The notes below the pieces were generated by a model. The model worked only from the letters and a program-made list of their open reading frames with translations. It did not search any database and had not been told where the DNA came from. From assembly GCA_027405735.1 (NCBI GenBank), contig JAPEHQ010000001.1, positions 2,232,001 through 2,296,000 of the forward strand: DNA of 64,000 bases, written 5' to 3'. The translations under genes were made by a program, and so were the position numbers. The DNA is from Mucor racemosus. Lineage: Eukaryota; Mucoromycota; Mucoromycetes; Mucorales; Mucoraceae. Positions 33,325 through 45,913 of the stretch are shown in pieces (within the stretch, counting starts at the first letter, position 1; each line of letters opens with the position of its first letter).

Positions 33325-36300
33325 CTAAGATGATTTCAAATTATATGCTTGTGATACTCTTCTTGAGTGTTTTCCAGATCCATCATCAGATAGAACAGGC
33401 GTGCTAGACGCTGCTTTCAATGAATAAACCAACTGGATCATTTGATCCTCTTCTTTATCCAGATTCATACCATGTTGTGAAGCGTAACTTTGATCTGCTC
33501 TCAAAATGGATCGAATTTGATTTTGACATTTATCGAATACTTGAGCATTGTGCTTCAAATTAACATTGTCTGTGACAAATCGATATTTCTCAATTTCGTG
33601 ACAAAGGGATGCAATATCGTCCAATTTCAAGAGAATGTTTTCGCTTTCATGGGCATTGAAAGACTAATATAATATATTAACAAGATATCCCGTCGTCTTG
33701 TAGAATTCAAAATCAACTTACCAGGTCATCCAATTCTTCATTCTTTTTGCTCGATACCATGACTAAATCTTCGTTGGTTGTAACGCCCAATTCAAGTAAT
33801 AAGATTTGAGCATCAGGAGAAAGCTTAGTTTTTGGATGCACAGCGTCAATAAAGCCAATAGCTAAAAAGTTGTCTACTGCATTTTGACTTGCTTCAGTCG
33901 ATAAGACTTCGCGATAAACAGTTCTTCTGCCTGTGATTAAATGAGCTGCTATCCATTGAGAGAGAACAGGCACAATTTTGCGCGGCATATATGGTAAATC
34001 ACGAAGTGCAGATAATGAGCATGATGTGATCCAATAAGCATCTAAAGTTGGATATATAAAAGAAGCCAGTAAACAAACTCTGGTATATTCAACTTCGTTA
34101 TTTTCGATAGTAACTGCCTTGGTATATTGTCCCTCCTCATTAACGACGAGCAAGTTCTTTTTGACAAACCAATCCAAAAGAAGGTTGAATTTCTATACAA
34201 ATGCAAAAAGACTAGTTAGATGTATAGCTATGGACTTCGAATCAATTATTTTACCTCCTCTCTACTCCAAGGATAAATAAATTCATGCTTGAATAGACGG
34301 ACCAAAAATGTGAATTGAGCAAAAAGGTCTTTCTTGGTAGTTTCCTTGATACCTGAAAGGTAAACAACAGCAAATAATGCTTCGGGCAAGAAAATCTCGA
34401 TCAATTGACTAGCCATATAAGATAAATCCATGACATTGTCTGCATGTTCAACTACTCTAACAATCGTTTGATCGGTAATACGTTTGCCGTCCATTGTAAC
34501 ATTACTACGAGCGTCCAACAAGTTCATAGAGTAAGCGACGATTGTAGAAACATCTTCGTCAGGCTGCCAATCAATATTAATATCCCTCTCCAAAAGTTCC
34601 TCACGCAACCAAGAGACATGTTTATTGATCTTTCCCATGGTAATTCCTCCTGTAGCACGTCCGAACAAAATTGTAGCAGCAACAAGAGTAACAGGACTAA
34701 CCACAGCAGCATCATGTTGACCTCTCTGTACTTTACGAGCAACGTAATCTGCCACTGCATCTTCATCTTTGACAGCTACAGTACTAGAGTAATTGAAAAA
34801 TGAGTTTTGCATGTCGTTTCTTTTTAGTGTCTGTATACTACCTTAATCTTTTGTTACTATTTGTAGGTAAACCAGCCTCTTTAACAGTTTCTCGAATATC
34901 AATAACATTGCCAAATCCAACAAAAGCACGACCATATTTGCCCTTTTCAATGGCTCCGTTATCTTTAGTAGCTGCTCTATCAGCAACAGTAGCACTAGGG
35001 CGAAGAAAAGAAGATGTTACCGTTAAATTACGAGGCTTTTGATCCAAAACTTGATCGATCAGAGTTCTTAATTCTGGGATTTTCTCGTAGGTGATATTGA
35101 CTGGAACTAGCACAGTTTCTTTCGTTGTGGAGAGAGAAGAAAATGATGCAGCAGGTGTGGGCAAGGGTGATAATTGCTTTGATGTTTCCTCTTGTTGTTG
35201 GTTATGTCCCAATGTACCATCGATGACCATGTTCATTAATCCGTCATGATATGCAGTTTGTAATCTGCCGGTACGAGAGCGAGCTCTTTCGATAACCATG
35301 GATAATGCGCCATGTTCTTTTAAAAGAACTTCTGTATAAGCAGCGGCTACAGCAGTGTTGAGAGGGGAACGAGATGCAAGATCTCTACGAACGAAATAAG
35401 CACCCGAGATCCTTAAAATATCAGAGATAGGACCAAGTAAAGCAAGAGCTATACAAATAAACCGTTAGAAATAATGCAAATGCCATGAATGCGTATCAAA
35501 CAAACCTTCATCACAAACAATAGCAGGTACAGGTAGGTGATATCTTAAACAAATATACCAAACTAATAGTTGATCTATGATAGTTTTTGACACAGGAACA
35601 TAAACAACATTTTTGTCTTGGATTTGCTCCTTTAAACGAGCAATGTCCATCTCATTGATACGTAAGCTACTAAAAAGACGTTTAAACAAGGCATTGAGGA
35701 AAGCTCCAGCAGACCAGATATATGGCAATTGTGTTCTTTCCTTCATTCTTTGGAGAATTTTCAGTGATTCACCCACTACAGTATTTTGTGGAACTCCCGA
35801 AGTCTCAATTATCTGATTTATATTAGTGAACATTCATCATGAACAGCTTTACCTTACCTGGCGAATACTTTGTCCTACTCTTCTATCATTGAGCACTTCA
35901 ATTCGGATATGTTCTTCATGAGATTCTGATTGTTTAGCCCAATGGCCCAAATTAACCATATTATCCTTGTTTTTAAGAATATCAGAATCATCATGACACC
36001 AATCATCAAGACTTGCATCAAAATCATTCACCCATTCTTCCATTTTCTTTTTATCTTTGAGTTCTTGTCCAGGTTTTTCCAGAGACAAAACCAATTCATT
36101 CAACATGCGTTCTGTTCTTTTCTGAATATCAGAAGCACTAAAGATGACAGATTCAATCTGTTTATCGATAATAGAATGTTGTGCTGCACCAGAATGTAAA
36201 TAAAGAGAACATGCCCATCCTTCAGGAACAGTGATGTTTCTCAAACCTAAAGGCGGTGTAGGTGTAATGTAAGCATGTACACCAAATGCGAAATTGGTCA

Positions 36301-38444
36301 TGTATGTGTCCCAATCCATATGTTTGAAACGACTCAAGTTGAATTGAGTATCATTTAGCATGTCATGTTCCATTTGTTGTACATTTTGATGATCAAATAC
36401 CCAAGAATGACGTAAAAATGGTTGTAAAGAGTCCATGACTCGAGATGCAAGTTCAATTGTTCGATTCAGTGAATTAGCATCAGATGTTGCGCTTGTTTTT
36501 CCGCCTACACCACTGGCATTACTAATGGCACTAGTAACTGAAGATAATGATTGTGGCAAACTATATTTCATGAAAAATTTAGCTTTGAATAAAGATCGAT
36601 TTGCTACGAAATAATCCTGAGCAGTAGGTAAAACAAGTTTAGTGTTACGAAGCCAGTAAGAACGAACAGAATCATATGCTTGATGCCATGTTGTTTCATC
36701 AAATCCAGATGCTGAAACTTGATAAATATAAGGGAAGTATTGCACATTGGGTACAATAATACTATTTGTGTCTACACCATCTGCCAATACTTCGTTGTAA
36801 GGCAAAAGGAAACGATATCCAGGCAATGTCATGAATGCAGCACTACCTAATACTGCTCTAACGAGATAATCTACTGGCACAATATCGGCTACTAATGCAC
36901 CCATATCTGGCTGCAATACCTGTATACCTTTACCCATTAAAAATACAGCGGCATTTGCACCTGTGACACCATCCACCTATTGATACAATTTAGCCATCTT
37001 TATGTTTCTCTCTCTCTCTCTCTCAAAAATCTTACCCAACCAGGTAAAGGCTCAAATGCACCAGCACCTACTTGAGTTGCCCTGATAATAGCAACTGGCC
37101 ACTGCGCTTTTCCACCTTGTGCTTCCTCGATTCGATTCAAATCAACACGTTTCATGATCAAATGTTCAGTCAATGATTTAGTAAATGTATAAGTATTTGG
37201 ATAATAAGCTAAAATACGTTGAGTCATTTTTGGAATATCTTGAAGCTCCAGATCAACAATTTCAGTTAATAATTCTTCAGGATCACCCACTTGCATAGGA
37301 TAAACTCGTTCCTGAATATGACCATTAGGTAAATTGGGATCAGTATAAGCCAATGACATGTGAATAAACGACTCTAATATTACATAACGAAATGTTTGAG
37401 TGTTTAGATTGCTGTATATATATATAATTCTCCTAGACTTATTTTTTACCCATGTGTTTACATTCATCTGCTAAATCCATCATTCTAAGCGTGCCTAGAG
37501 TATTTGTCTAAATATACGAATTAATACACCAACTGAAACGCACAATTTCCTGTAATTTACCTCTAATGCTAGATCTAATCTTTCACTATAATTAAGTGTG
37601 GCTGCGCAATGTATTACAACATTTACATTTTCAGTAATCTTTTCTCGATCTATTTCAGACATTGATAAATCTGGTGAAATGATATCACCAGAAATGGGAA
37701 TGATTTTATTTTTGACGATAGAATCAAATGTTGCTTTTCCCATCATACGTCTAAGGATCAAGAATGCCTGCATAAAAATAAAGGAGGTTTAATATGACTA
37801 TGTACTATAAAGGCATGATTAAGACATTTTACCTTATTATTGAATATCTCATTTCGAAGTCGTTCAGATGGTCTACCAATTTTGCTACGTTTAATACTTC
37901 CACTACGAATCAAGATATAAATACATCCTATATCTTGTCTTAAAGCTTGAATCAATTTCCATAATATAGCCTTTCCAACAAAACCAGTTACACCTGTCAT
38001 TAAAATATTCTTGTTTCGATAAAAATCGACTACTGGACCTTGGAAATCAGATTCATCCATATGAATTGGCTTTGTATCGTCATTATGTAATGATTCAGGT
38101 ATTAAAGTTGAATGAGATGAAGTTGTAGATGTTTCATCTGGTATAGTACTTTCAGATATAATTGAAGCGTCTGTTGGTACAGGTGTTTGTGGTTCATCTA
38201 ATATCAATTCATCACCATTTATAGCTAATTCCGGAGTTTCTGGCTCACTATTAATAGTGATTTGGGGTGGTAAAGGCGATGCTAATGTAGGTTCTTTTTC
38301 TGCTTTATTGTCTAGAATGTTGTCAGTGTCAATTCTCTCTTTAAGAACAGGTTCTTGTTCTGTTATTAAAGAAGTTGGCTTAGTCTCAACATGTTCTTGT
38401 TCCTGTTGTTGTTGTGGTTGTTCTTCTTCTGTAATCTCTGACAT
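33325..38444 (-). CDS. Fatty acyl-CoA reductase fused to a GPAT/DHAPAT-like acyltransferase domain
   Basis: Ten exons (38444-37833, 37767-37561, 37507-37450, 37373-37036, 36976-35858, 35812-35506, 35448-34842, 34783-34255, 34192-33722, 33663-33325) join in frame to 1528 aa. Residues 1-140 are an acidic, disordered leader. The NAD(P)-binding reductase (NAD_binding_4/FAR) starts with TGVTGFVG at about 150-157 and has YTFTK (Y354, K358), the YxxxK catalytic pair. About 780-1150 aligns with GPAT/DHAPAT: VYVPVSKTIID, LPVPAIV, ISGAYFVRR, IERARSRTG and VPVNITYEKI. The HxxxxD histidine is serine (S853) while D858 remains. The FAR half reduces acyl-CoA to fatty alcohol with NADPH; the second half may bind acyl chains or be inactive. 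It suggests wax-ester or ether-lipid metabolism (inference). Confidence 0.88.
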
Positions 38445-38644
38445 TTTTATAGCTAATGAATATTAGATTTAAAGAATTTTAATTCAATAAACAACTTGAT
38501 TTTGTACCTTAAATGTATATTTAAACTTGTTTATAGAAGAAAGAAGAAGGTTAGGATATTAAAAAGACTAGCCTCAGCCCAATTATTGCCAATTTATAGC
38601 AGTGATTGTACACACGGAACTTCAATAAATTGTTTATGGTAAGG

Positions 38645-38693
<49 letters not shown>

Positions 38694-38725
38694 GTTGTTT
38701 TCTCTTTTAATATTATTAAACAACA
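38445..38725. promoter_or_regulatory. Divergent promoter region with a 45-nt T run
   Basis: Shared upstream region of the reductase-acyltransferase (-) and EAF6 (+). 38648-38692 is an uninterrupted poly(T) of 45 as given, a nucleosome-excluding type of tract, 33 bp before the EAF6 ATG. Its exact length may be affected by sequencing. Confidence 0.5.
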
Positions 38726-39484
38726 ATGCCAGACGTTAAAGATACTAAGGATGTGCGTATAACCGGTATAAAATCAATAATTTATTATTTTATTAATCAA
38801 TTTATAGACTACTTCTGCTTCTACAGCCACAAATACAAACAATACATCTACGAATAATACTGCTACAACAGCAACAACTACTAATACAACAACTAATAAT
38901 AAGAATACTACGACACCAAGTACAGAAATACCAGCTGAGCCACCTCAAGTAACTCGCCAAAAGTATGAGGAAGCTAAACACGAATTACAAGCACTATTAG
39001 CAAGAAAGAAACAAGTAGATACAAACTTGGTAATGAACATTTTAAGCATCTAATAAATGTAATTTACTAATTTCCGCTGGTAGATTAACTTGGAAAATGC
39101 TATTTATCTATTTGAGGGCTCTTATTTAGAAGATACTCAACAAAACGGAAACATCATTCGCGGTTTTGATGGTTATTTGACCAATCGACCTGATCGAAGA
39201 AAGCCAAAATTTACTGAATTAGATCGACTCTTTTCATTATCATCATCAACCTATCAAAAAGTATGAATTAAATCATGTTTATTTATTAAATTCTAATTTT
39301 GTTTGTTCAATAGGCACTTGCACAAAAAGAGGATAAAGATCAGGACTCTAGTCAAGATGATAGATCTGCTTCAGGTTCATTAACAGCTAGAAGAGAAAAG
39401 AAGCGTAAACTCAAAGCACATGAAGCAATGAAAAAGAAAAAGAGCTCTGCAGGCAGAGATACAGAGGATGAGCTAGATGTTTGA
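38726..39484 (+). CDS. EAF6: Chromatin modification protein EAF6 (NuA4/NuA3 subunit)
   Basis: A small subunit of histone acetyltransferase complexes. Four exons (38726-38752, 38808-39029, 39084-39260, 39314-39484) give 198 aa. After a threonine/asparagine-rich low-complexity segment (about 10-45), the conserved coiled-coil core reads [20 protein letters not shown] then [28 protein letters not shown] follows, the EAF6 signature. The C-terminus is basic ([17 protein letters not shown]), nuclear-signal-like, then acidic. The 27-nt first exon uses a GTGCGT donor. Longer than yeast Eaf6, similar to the animal orthologue. Confidence 0.93.
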
Positions 39485-40040
39485 TTTAATTGTACATATA
39501 AACGTCTTTCTTTTTTTTTTACATGAAAAAGCACCTTGATATCATGCAACAAAAAGGACCAAATATTCATTAATTAGTTTAGTTTGGTGATTTGAATTTT
39601 ATAAAAATAAAGGGTATTGCATTTGATAATTCGATGATCCGAGTTTATATTGTAATTTTTTATCGTCCAAGTCCAAAGGATCATATACTACATCTTTAGA
39701 TAAATAAACCGAAAGTTTCTATCAAGAAAATCGCAACTTTTCTTCTTGATAGAAGCAAAAAAAAACGGTCAAAATTTGGCATAATCTTTTTTTAAAGGAT
39801 TATTTCGCACGCTTCAATCGAGGTTATTTCAAAATACTTTTTTTTATCTGTAAGCTCAATATGTCTAGAATGCTATCCTTTTTTTTTTCTTCAAAATAGC
39901 GAATGTTGTTGATTCAAAATGTTCCTGAAAAGCTGCTTTGTCATATTTTAAAATTGGCGTTCATGTTCAATTTCCGCCTGTTTTGTGATAAGCAAACTTT
40001 GTTTTCTGTCATCTAGTGTTTTCTTTTTCCCTTTGTCAAC
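39485..40040. other. Intergenic between EAF6 and the thioesterase
   Basis: A short inverted repeat around 39717-39755 (GAAAGTTTCTATCAAGAA / TTCTTGATAGAAGC) could form a stem. No gene seen. Confidence 0.45.
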
Positions 40041-40745
40041 ATGATTCCCACAGTAGCTTTAAAATCCCCTGAATTAGTACAAAAAGTTTTAAAGGTATAA
40101 CTCTTTGAAACGATAAAAAATGACAATATTTCGATTAATAAAAACGATTTTTCAAGAGCTTTATGGCAGCAGGAGGCTATGATTCAGTTGTTTTGCCAGG
40201 GGTAAAGTGTTAAATGAATGTATTTGTATGTTAGATAAAGTAAAAACTAATGACTGTAAGCTAGCTCAAAGTAATTAACAGCGAAAATGGCCGAGTATCT
40301 GCAGAATTTCAGGTTGAAAAGCAACATTTGGTATAATATTTTTATAAATTTGAAATTCAACAAATTGTATTCAACAAATTCGAGTAGAATAGACTTGAAT
40401 CTGTTCATGGCGGTTTATTAGCAACCGTTGTAGACATTGGTGGTTCACTAGCTATAGCCTCAAAGGGACTTTTTGCAACTGGTGTAAGCACAGACATTAA
40501 TATTAGTTATATTTCAGGCGTCAAGCAAGGGGAAACTATTAGCATTGACGCTAGAGTAGATAAATTGGGTAAAACTTTGGCCTTTACTACAGTAGAAATG
40601 ACCAGTAAAGGTCGCTTAGGTAATGACTAATCTGTTTTTAATAATCACGGACTAATTTGTTGAGTATTTATTAGTTGCATTGGGAAGACACAACAAATTC
40701 GTAGCTCAGGCTTACAATCACCCTGAAAATCTAATTAAAAAATAA
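40041..40745 (+). CDS. Hotdog-fold acyl-CoA thioesterase (ACOT13/PaaI type)
   Basis: Hydrolyses acyl-CoA to fatty acid and CoA; ACOT13-type proteins act in mitochondria or cytosol. Five exons (40041-40094, 40157-40201, 40265-40330, 40388-40619, 40675-40745) give 155 aa, the usual length. The central helix and catalytic region read NRLESVHGGLLATVVDIGGS, with the HGG and aspartate (about residue 71) characteristic of the family. TDINISYISGVKQGETISID is the following beta region, and GRLVALGRHNKF the last strand. Substrate range is not predictable. No strong targeting signal is seen. Confidence 0.93.
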
Positions 40746-40864
40746 ATCACTAATTTAGAATAACGCTTCTTCGTGTATTTTTATACTTTTTTTTTTTTGT
40801 TTTGTTTACAAAATGGCCCAGACGTTTCATTAGTTGTTGAGTAATGTTCCACAACGTATTTTTA

Positions 40865-40904
<40 letters not shown>

Positions 40905-41123
40905 CAAATAAAAAAAACTCGCGTTTTCGTGCGTTTGAATCCCGAATTGCGTCGAAGGCAACGCGCACATTTTTATTTTTTCATAAAAAAAAGGGGAGGC
41001 GGGTGCGACGATATTTATTACAAAATGAAAAAAAAAAAAAAAAAAAAAAAAAGGGAAAATACTGATTCAAAGGCAAAATGTCATGATTTAATTTCTTCTC
41101 TTTTCTTGTATAAAAATACCAAA
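40746..41123. other. Intergenic with long homopolymers
   Basis: T run of about 38 at 40867-40904 and A run of about 25 at 41028-41052, 123 bp apart. They can pair as an imperfect inverted repeat. Lysine- and phenylalanine-rich frames here are produced by the homopolymers and are not genes. Confidence 0.5.
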
Positions 41124-42049
41124 ATGTCTTCAAATGCATACAATTCCTTAAATTCTACAAATTCAAATAAAAACTGCAAATATAATCATACATTTAATTA
41201 TGTAGAAAATCCACAATGCCATTTACATTCACAAAATAAATCTGAAATTGCTGATGTTTCTCAAGTAAGTGCAACCACATTTCAACAAATAATGCAAAAA
41301 CTAAATTAAAATATTAGCATTTAAAATCACTTCGAGCTAGACTTGGCTTTGCTCGGTTCAAATTAAATCAAGGCTGGGAAAAATCAACCATTTTCGATGT
41401 AGAACAATTATGGAGGCAAAAGCAAAAGAAGAATATAAATAATTTACCCAGGCCAAGGTTCACACAAAGAGAGATAATTGATAAGAGAATGTATATACCA
41501 TCTCCTGGTGCGCGACAGGCAAGGGCCAAGAGAGATGGCCTTGTTCGCACACTCTCAAATCCAGCAGATTGGCCTGAAAGTTCATCGATATCAAAAAAGA
41601 ATCAAAAGCAATTATACTTTCATCACTATCACCAACCCACCGTTCCTGAAGCAACAAAACAAGACCAAGATTTTGAAATGCTATCATCCTCGAATCGAAA
41701 TTATTCTTCTTCTGCTGAAAGCTCTTCAGCAACTGATGAGGAAAAGATGCCTCAAGTTAGAAATTCGCTTGATTATTTATCGTACGCTATTGCAATGACA
41801 GAGAAAAGAGATAGCAATAATAATTCCTTTATGTTTTCATCTCAACCTTTACCGGATATCAGTGAATTAGAACCCAATTTAATTGGAGACGAAGAAGAAG
41901 AAGAAGAGCAAGTAGAAGAATTATCAATTGAAAGTAAAGTTAGTCCTCCGTCATCGCCCATGACCTCTGCTGCAAAAGCAATCATGATGTTTGTAAATAA
42001 TTCTAATAACCCATCAGCATCTAATTCAGCAGAGAATGATTGCAAATAA
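41124..42049 (+). CDS. WHI5/NRM1-like cell-cycle repressor (tentative)
   Basis: Two exons (41124-41264, 41318-42049) give 290 aa. The conserved-looking segment just after the splice reads LKSLRARLGFARFKLNQGW, then EKSTIFDVEQLWRQK. This resembles the GTB/WHI5 motif through which Whi5 and Nrm1 bind G1/S transcription factors. The rest is polar: asparagine/serine-rich ends, SP and TP sites (for example SPPSSP) that could be CDK targets, and an acidic EEEEEE run. No enzyme domain. The family call rests on one short motif and is an inference; gene structure is more certain than function. Confidence 0.6.
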
Positions 42050-42873
42050 TATATAATATCATCATCTATATCACCTACAAGTAAAGTATCCAAAAGTTTG
42101 ATTTGATGTCATCCCAAAAAGAACTGATCCTCTCCCCCTTTTTCCCCCTTTTTTATTGTACATCGCATCAAGTATATTCTTCTTTCTAATCACATATAGT
42201 ATCCAAATAAAATACCAACTAAATTATTGTATGTATGCGAATACCGTTAAACGCATACTAAACTTCTCGCGACTAATTTAATAGTTTTGAATGACGCTAC
42301 TTGCCCAGAAGAGGAAGGTATACCCAATGTTTCGGCCGTTTTCATGCACGCAATTTATGATGAATTTTACTCATCTCAATTGTAATCAATAATTCAGAGT
42401 CTGTAGTACATGACTATATTTTTTTCTTTTTGCTTTTAATTGTTTTTGACGAGATATATGCAATTGCTCATATTTATATGTTTTTGCTGACTGTGAAATG
42501 TGGTTTACGGCGTAAAATCATTATTCAAATCCATTCAGACGTGATATTCCTTAAACAATGGTACTGAATGATAGCCCTGCCTTATGTGTATAATTATAAT
42601 TAAACAGAGTAATACATATTTACCTTTATCGTAGAGAATACTTCAAATTAATAAAGATGTTCCACCAAAAACGCATGAATTGGCCTTCAAAGACCGCGTT
42701 TTTAATGGTGTGTTCAATGCATATTTGTAAATCGAACAAATTATCATCGTACATCTGTTAACGAATACCTAGATTCATCAAATATGAAATATTCAGTTTT
42801 ACAAAAAAGCTTTTTTAATCAAATTTGTATATTATTATTGTAACAGTTTATATAATTCTTTTATAGTAAAAAT
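42050..42873. other. Convergent intergenic region
   Basis: 3' flanks of the WHI5-like gene and AP-1 gamma. AT-rich, no feature recognised. Confidence 0.5.
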
Positions 42874-45800
42874 TTAAAATGCTCCTTCAGGGAATGGACC
42901 ATATTGTGCAATATCATCCTTCTTTTCACCTCCAATCTCATAAGATATACGTAAACGAAGCTTGACGGTTGTCTATATTACAAAAAAAAAAAAAAAATGT
43001 TAATAAACTGTAAAATTAAATAAACACAACAACACTATACCTGTTGTGGATTATTGATTCTCATCAATTGCTTTTCAGTAGTATTTGGTTGAACAATATG
43101 GCTACTAGCAGCATTCATTTGTAAACGTTGACTCTTTGGTACGGCAGCTTGGAATTGTAAATCACTAATCACACCTTGAGATCCATTATTGGAGAATAAA
43201 ACTTGAATATTGATAATAGCAGGATTTGCGCGATCTTTTGATGGCAAAAGTCGAATAGTCAAACCATTCTTTGTATATGCTTCGTAACCACCTGCTGCTT
43301 GACTTGATTGTGTAGGTGTAGCTGGTGATCCAACAGAAGATGAGAGAGGACTTGATGGCAATGCTTGTCCTAATCCAGCAAGAGAATCCAAGCCGTAATT
43401 TGTTGAAGGTGATGCAGGTTGAGGTGGTGTTGATGTTTCTCCACCTAAAAGATCCATTAAATTATTAGATGTAGTGATTGCTGCTGCTGGAGCTGGAGCT
43501 GGAGCTGGAGCTGGAGAAGATACTGCAGGTTGAGGTGATCCTCCTCCAAATAAATCTGCTAAAAGATCAACATTAGAAGCCTTTGGTGGGGCAGGAGAAG
43601 ATGTGGCTACGGGAGATTGAGAAATAATATCTGCTTGTTCAGTAGCTCCTCCTCCTCCACCACTAGTACCAACACCCATAAGATCTAATAACAAATCTTG
43701 ATCGCTAGGACCAGCTCTGGCACTAGATGAAGAATGACCAACACGAGGACTATCAGTAGATGTGTTATGATCAATAATAGTACGAGCTTCTGGCACAGGC
43801 ATACGTTCAAGTACAGCAGGACGAATGGAATCATAAGAAAAGAGATTGGTATACTCAACAGCACGTTGTTGAATTTCAACCTCCATACTGACAGTGTGTT
43901 CGGTGAGCAATTCTTTGATTTTTGCTTGAGCACTGTTATCAGAAAGACGAGAAGAAAGCTTCATAAGAGCTGTCATCACATACTCACGAGTAACTTGGTT
44001 TGCATAAGGACCCAACAAAATAGACTCTAATAATTTAACAACCAAGTAATCCGATACTTCAATAACAACACCTTCCTCCTCTTCGAAACTGCCGCTTCCA
44101 ACTAACACATCACCATATTCACCGATAACCCAAACACTTGCCAAAACTAAACCTTCCTATAAATATACGCAATAAAATCAGCTCAATTATTTTCAACTAT
44201 TTGCTCAAACATGTATTCATTACCTGAGAGATATCCTGTTTCAGTGCTGCATATAATTTTTGAACGGTATATTGATGCAAATCAGAAGTTTGACCAACAA
44301 GACGAATAAATCCAGCAAGTACTTCCTCACGAACAAAGCTTCCAGCCAACTTCAACATGCGCAACATGGTATCAATGTGCCATCTTTGATTAGGTGCAAA
44401 TCTTTCAGCTGCAAGAGAAATTTTGGTAGTCATGCCTTGCTTGAACTCTGAATCAGCAACCTCTAAAAATGCGAGTAATTCTCTAGTAAGAACTCGAACA
44501 TTGCCTTCGTTAATCAATGCAAAACTCAATTCCAATGCACGGCGACGAATCGAAATATCGCCATCACGAAGACAATCAAGAATAATATTACGGTGTCTTT
44601 GAACAGCTTGTGTTTCGATGCCAACTGTCTTGTTTAATGTTTCTAATGCAACATATCTATATAAAGTGTTAATATCCAATTGATCTACGGGATTCTCGGT
44701 GGATATTTACCTAATATTGTTATCTCTATTACTCAAGAACTTTCCGAGGATATTGACAGCCAAAACACGCAAGCCTGCTTCACTCTGAATATCCATAATG
44801 GTCAATACAGTTTCATAAAGGATGGAATTTCCGACATTTTTGTTGCTTTCAGTGTTTGTAGCTACTTGAGCAAGAATGTCATTCATTGATTCGGATGCTT
44901 CACGATCATTCTTGGCAAGAATACGTAAAAGACGAAGAATCTTTACTTGAAGGAAAGGATCAGTAACACCAGTAACATCATGCTCGGGAGAGAAACCAGC
45001 ACTAGCAAGATTTTTAAGATGTCTTACCAAGAGAGGAACAGCCTATTAATTTGTCGCTCAATAAAAGGTTTTTGGGGGGGCACAAAATCATTAATATCTA
45101 TTTTTTTGTACCTTTCTGAAAATAGTGACATTTTCAGGATTTTGTTGACACATTTCTGTAACTAATGTGATGCCAGTAATCAAAACACCATGACTACGAT
45201 CATTTAAAAGTGATTTTGATCTAGAGATGAAATTTTCATGCAATTCAGGAACTCGAAGAATGATTCTCAAGGCACACAAAGCAGCCTTCTTACGAATATA
45301 TGTGTTGGAACTACCCATAAGTTTCTCTACTTCAGAGCACAAATCACGAGCCATTTCAGATGAAGAGATGTTACCCATAGTACAAAGGGCCAAACCAACT
45401 ACAAACATGTTGCTATGATTCAAATCACTGAAACAAAAAAAAAAGTTGTTTAGTTAATCCACATTGAGATAGACATTTATCAATTACTTTTTCAAACTGT
45501 TGGTGACTAAAGTGAGTACTTCAGTTTTTTCATCAATCAAAAGCATGATACCTAAATAACCTAATCGTTTGTCGGCATATTTGGGGCTGGCAACCAATTT
45601 TAAGCACTCCATTTGACCAAAGTGAGCAGGATAGCCGAGCATATGAACATACAACAACTTTGCTACATTGGTATGACGCGTATCAGGGTTTTCATTCTTA
45701 AATGCAGTTCTAATATTAGCGCTTTCTTTCTGAATAACAGCTCTTTCTTCTGCTGCTGTCTTACAAGCTCGAACAGCTTTAATAAGATCTGTCGATAATT

Positions 45801-45913
45801 TTCAGTACAAATGTGGCATTTTCTCGAGCAATATTATTCTTCTTACCCTTCAACCTGAATAGAGGAAGCTTCGCAAGAATCTCTTGCGAAATTTTGTTGA
45901 TACTATTCATCAT
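42874..45913 (-). CDS. APL4: AP-1 clathrin adaptor complex subunit gamma
   Basis: The large subunit of AP-1, recruiting clathrin at the trans-Golgi/endosome. Seven exons (45913-45847, 45788-45488, 45427-45112, 45042-44711, 44656-44224, 44156-43041, 42972-42874) give 887 aa. The trunk begins [20 protein letters not shown] and contains [37 protein letters not shown] and [20 protein letters not shown], all gamma-adaptin landmarks. About residues 600-765 are a proline/serine/glycine hinge with clathrin-box-like acidic/leucine motifs ([25 protein letters not shown]). The C-terminal ear (about 770-887) starts [12 protein letters not shown]. Two ATGs are in tandem; I took the first. Confidence 0.96.

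Noticed and set aside
39717..39760. Stem-loop between EAF6 and the thioesterase as a possible ncRNA or terminator
   Set aside because: A single short stem in a fungal intergenic region, with no pol III boxes or conserved RNA features; only noted in the intergenic entry.
40750..41065. Lysine- and phenylalanine-rich frames on both strands
   Set aside because: Created by the T38 and A25 homopolymers.
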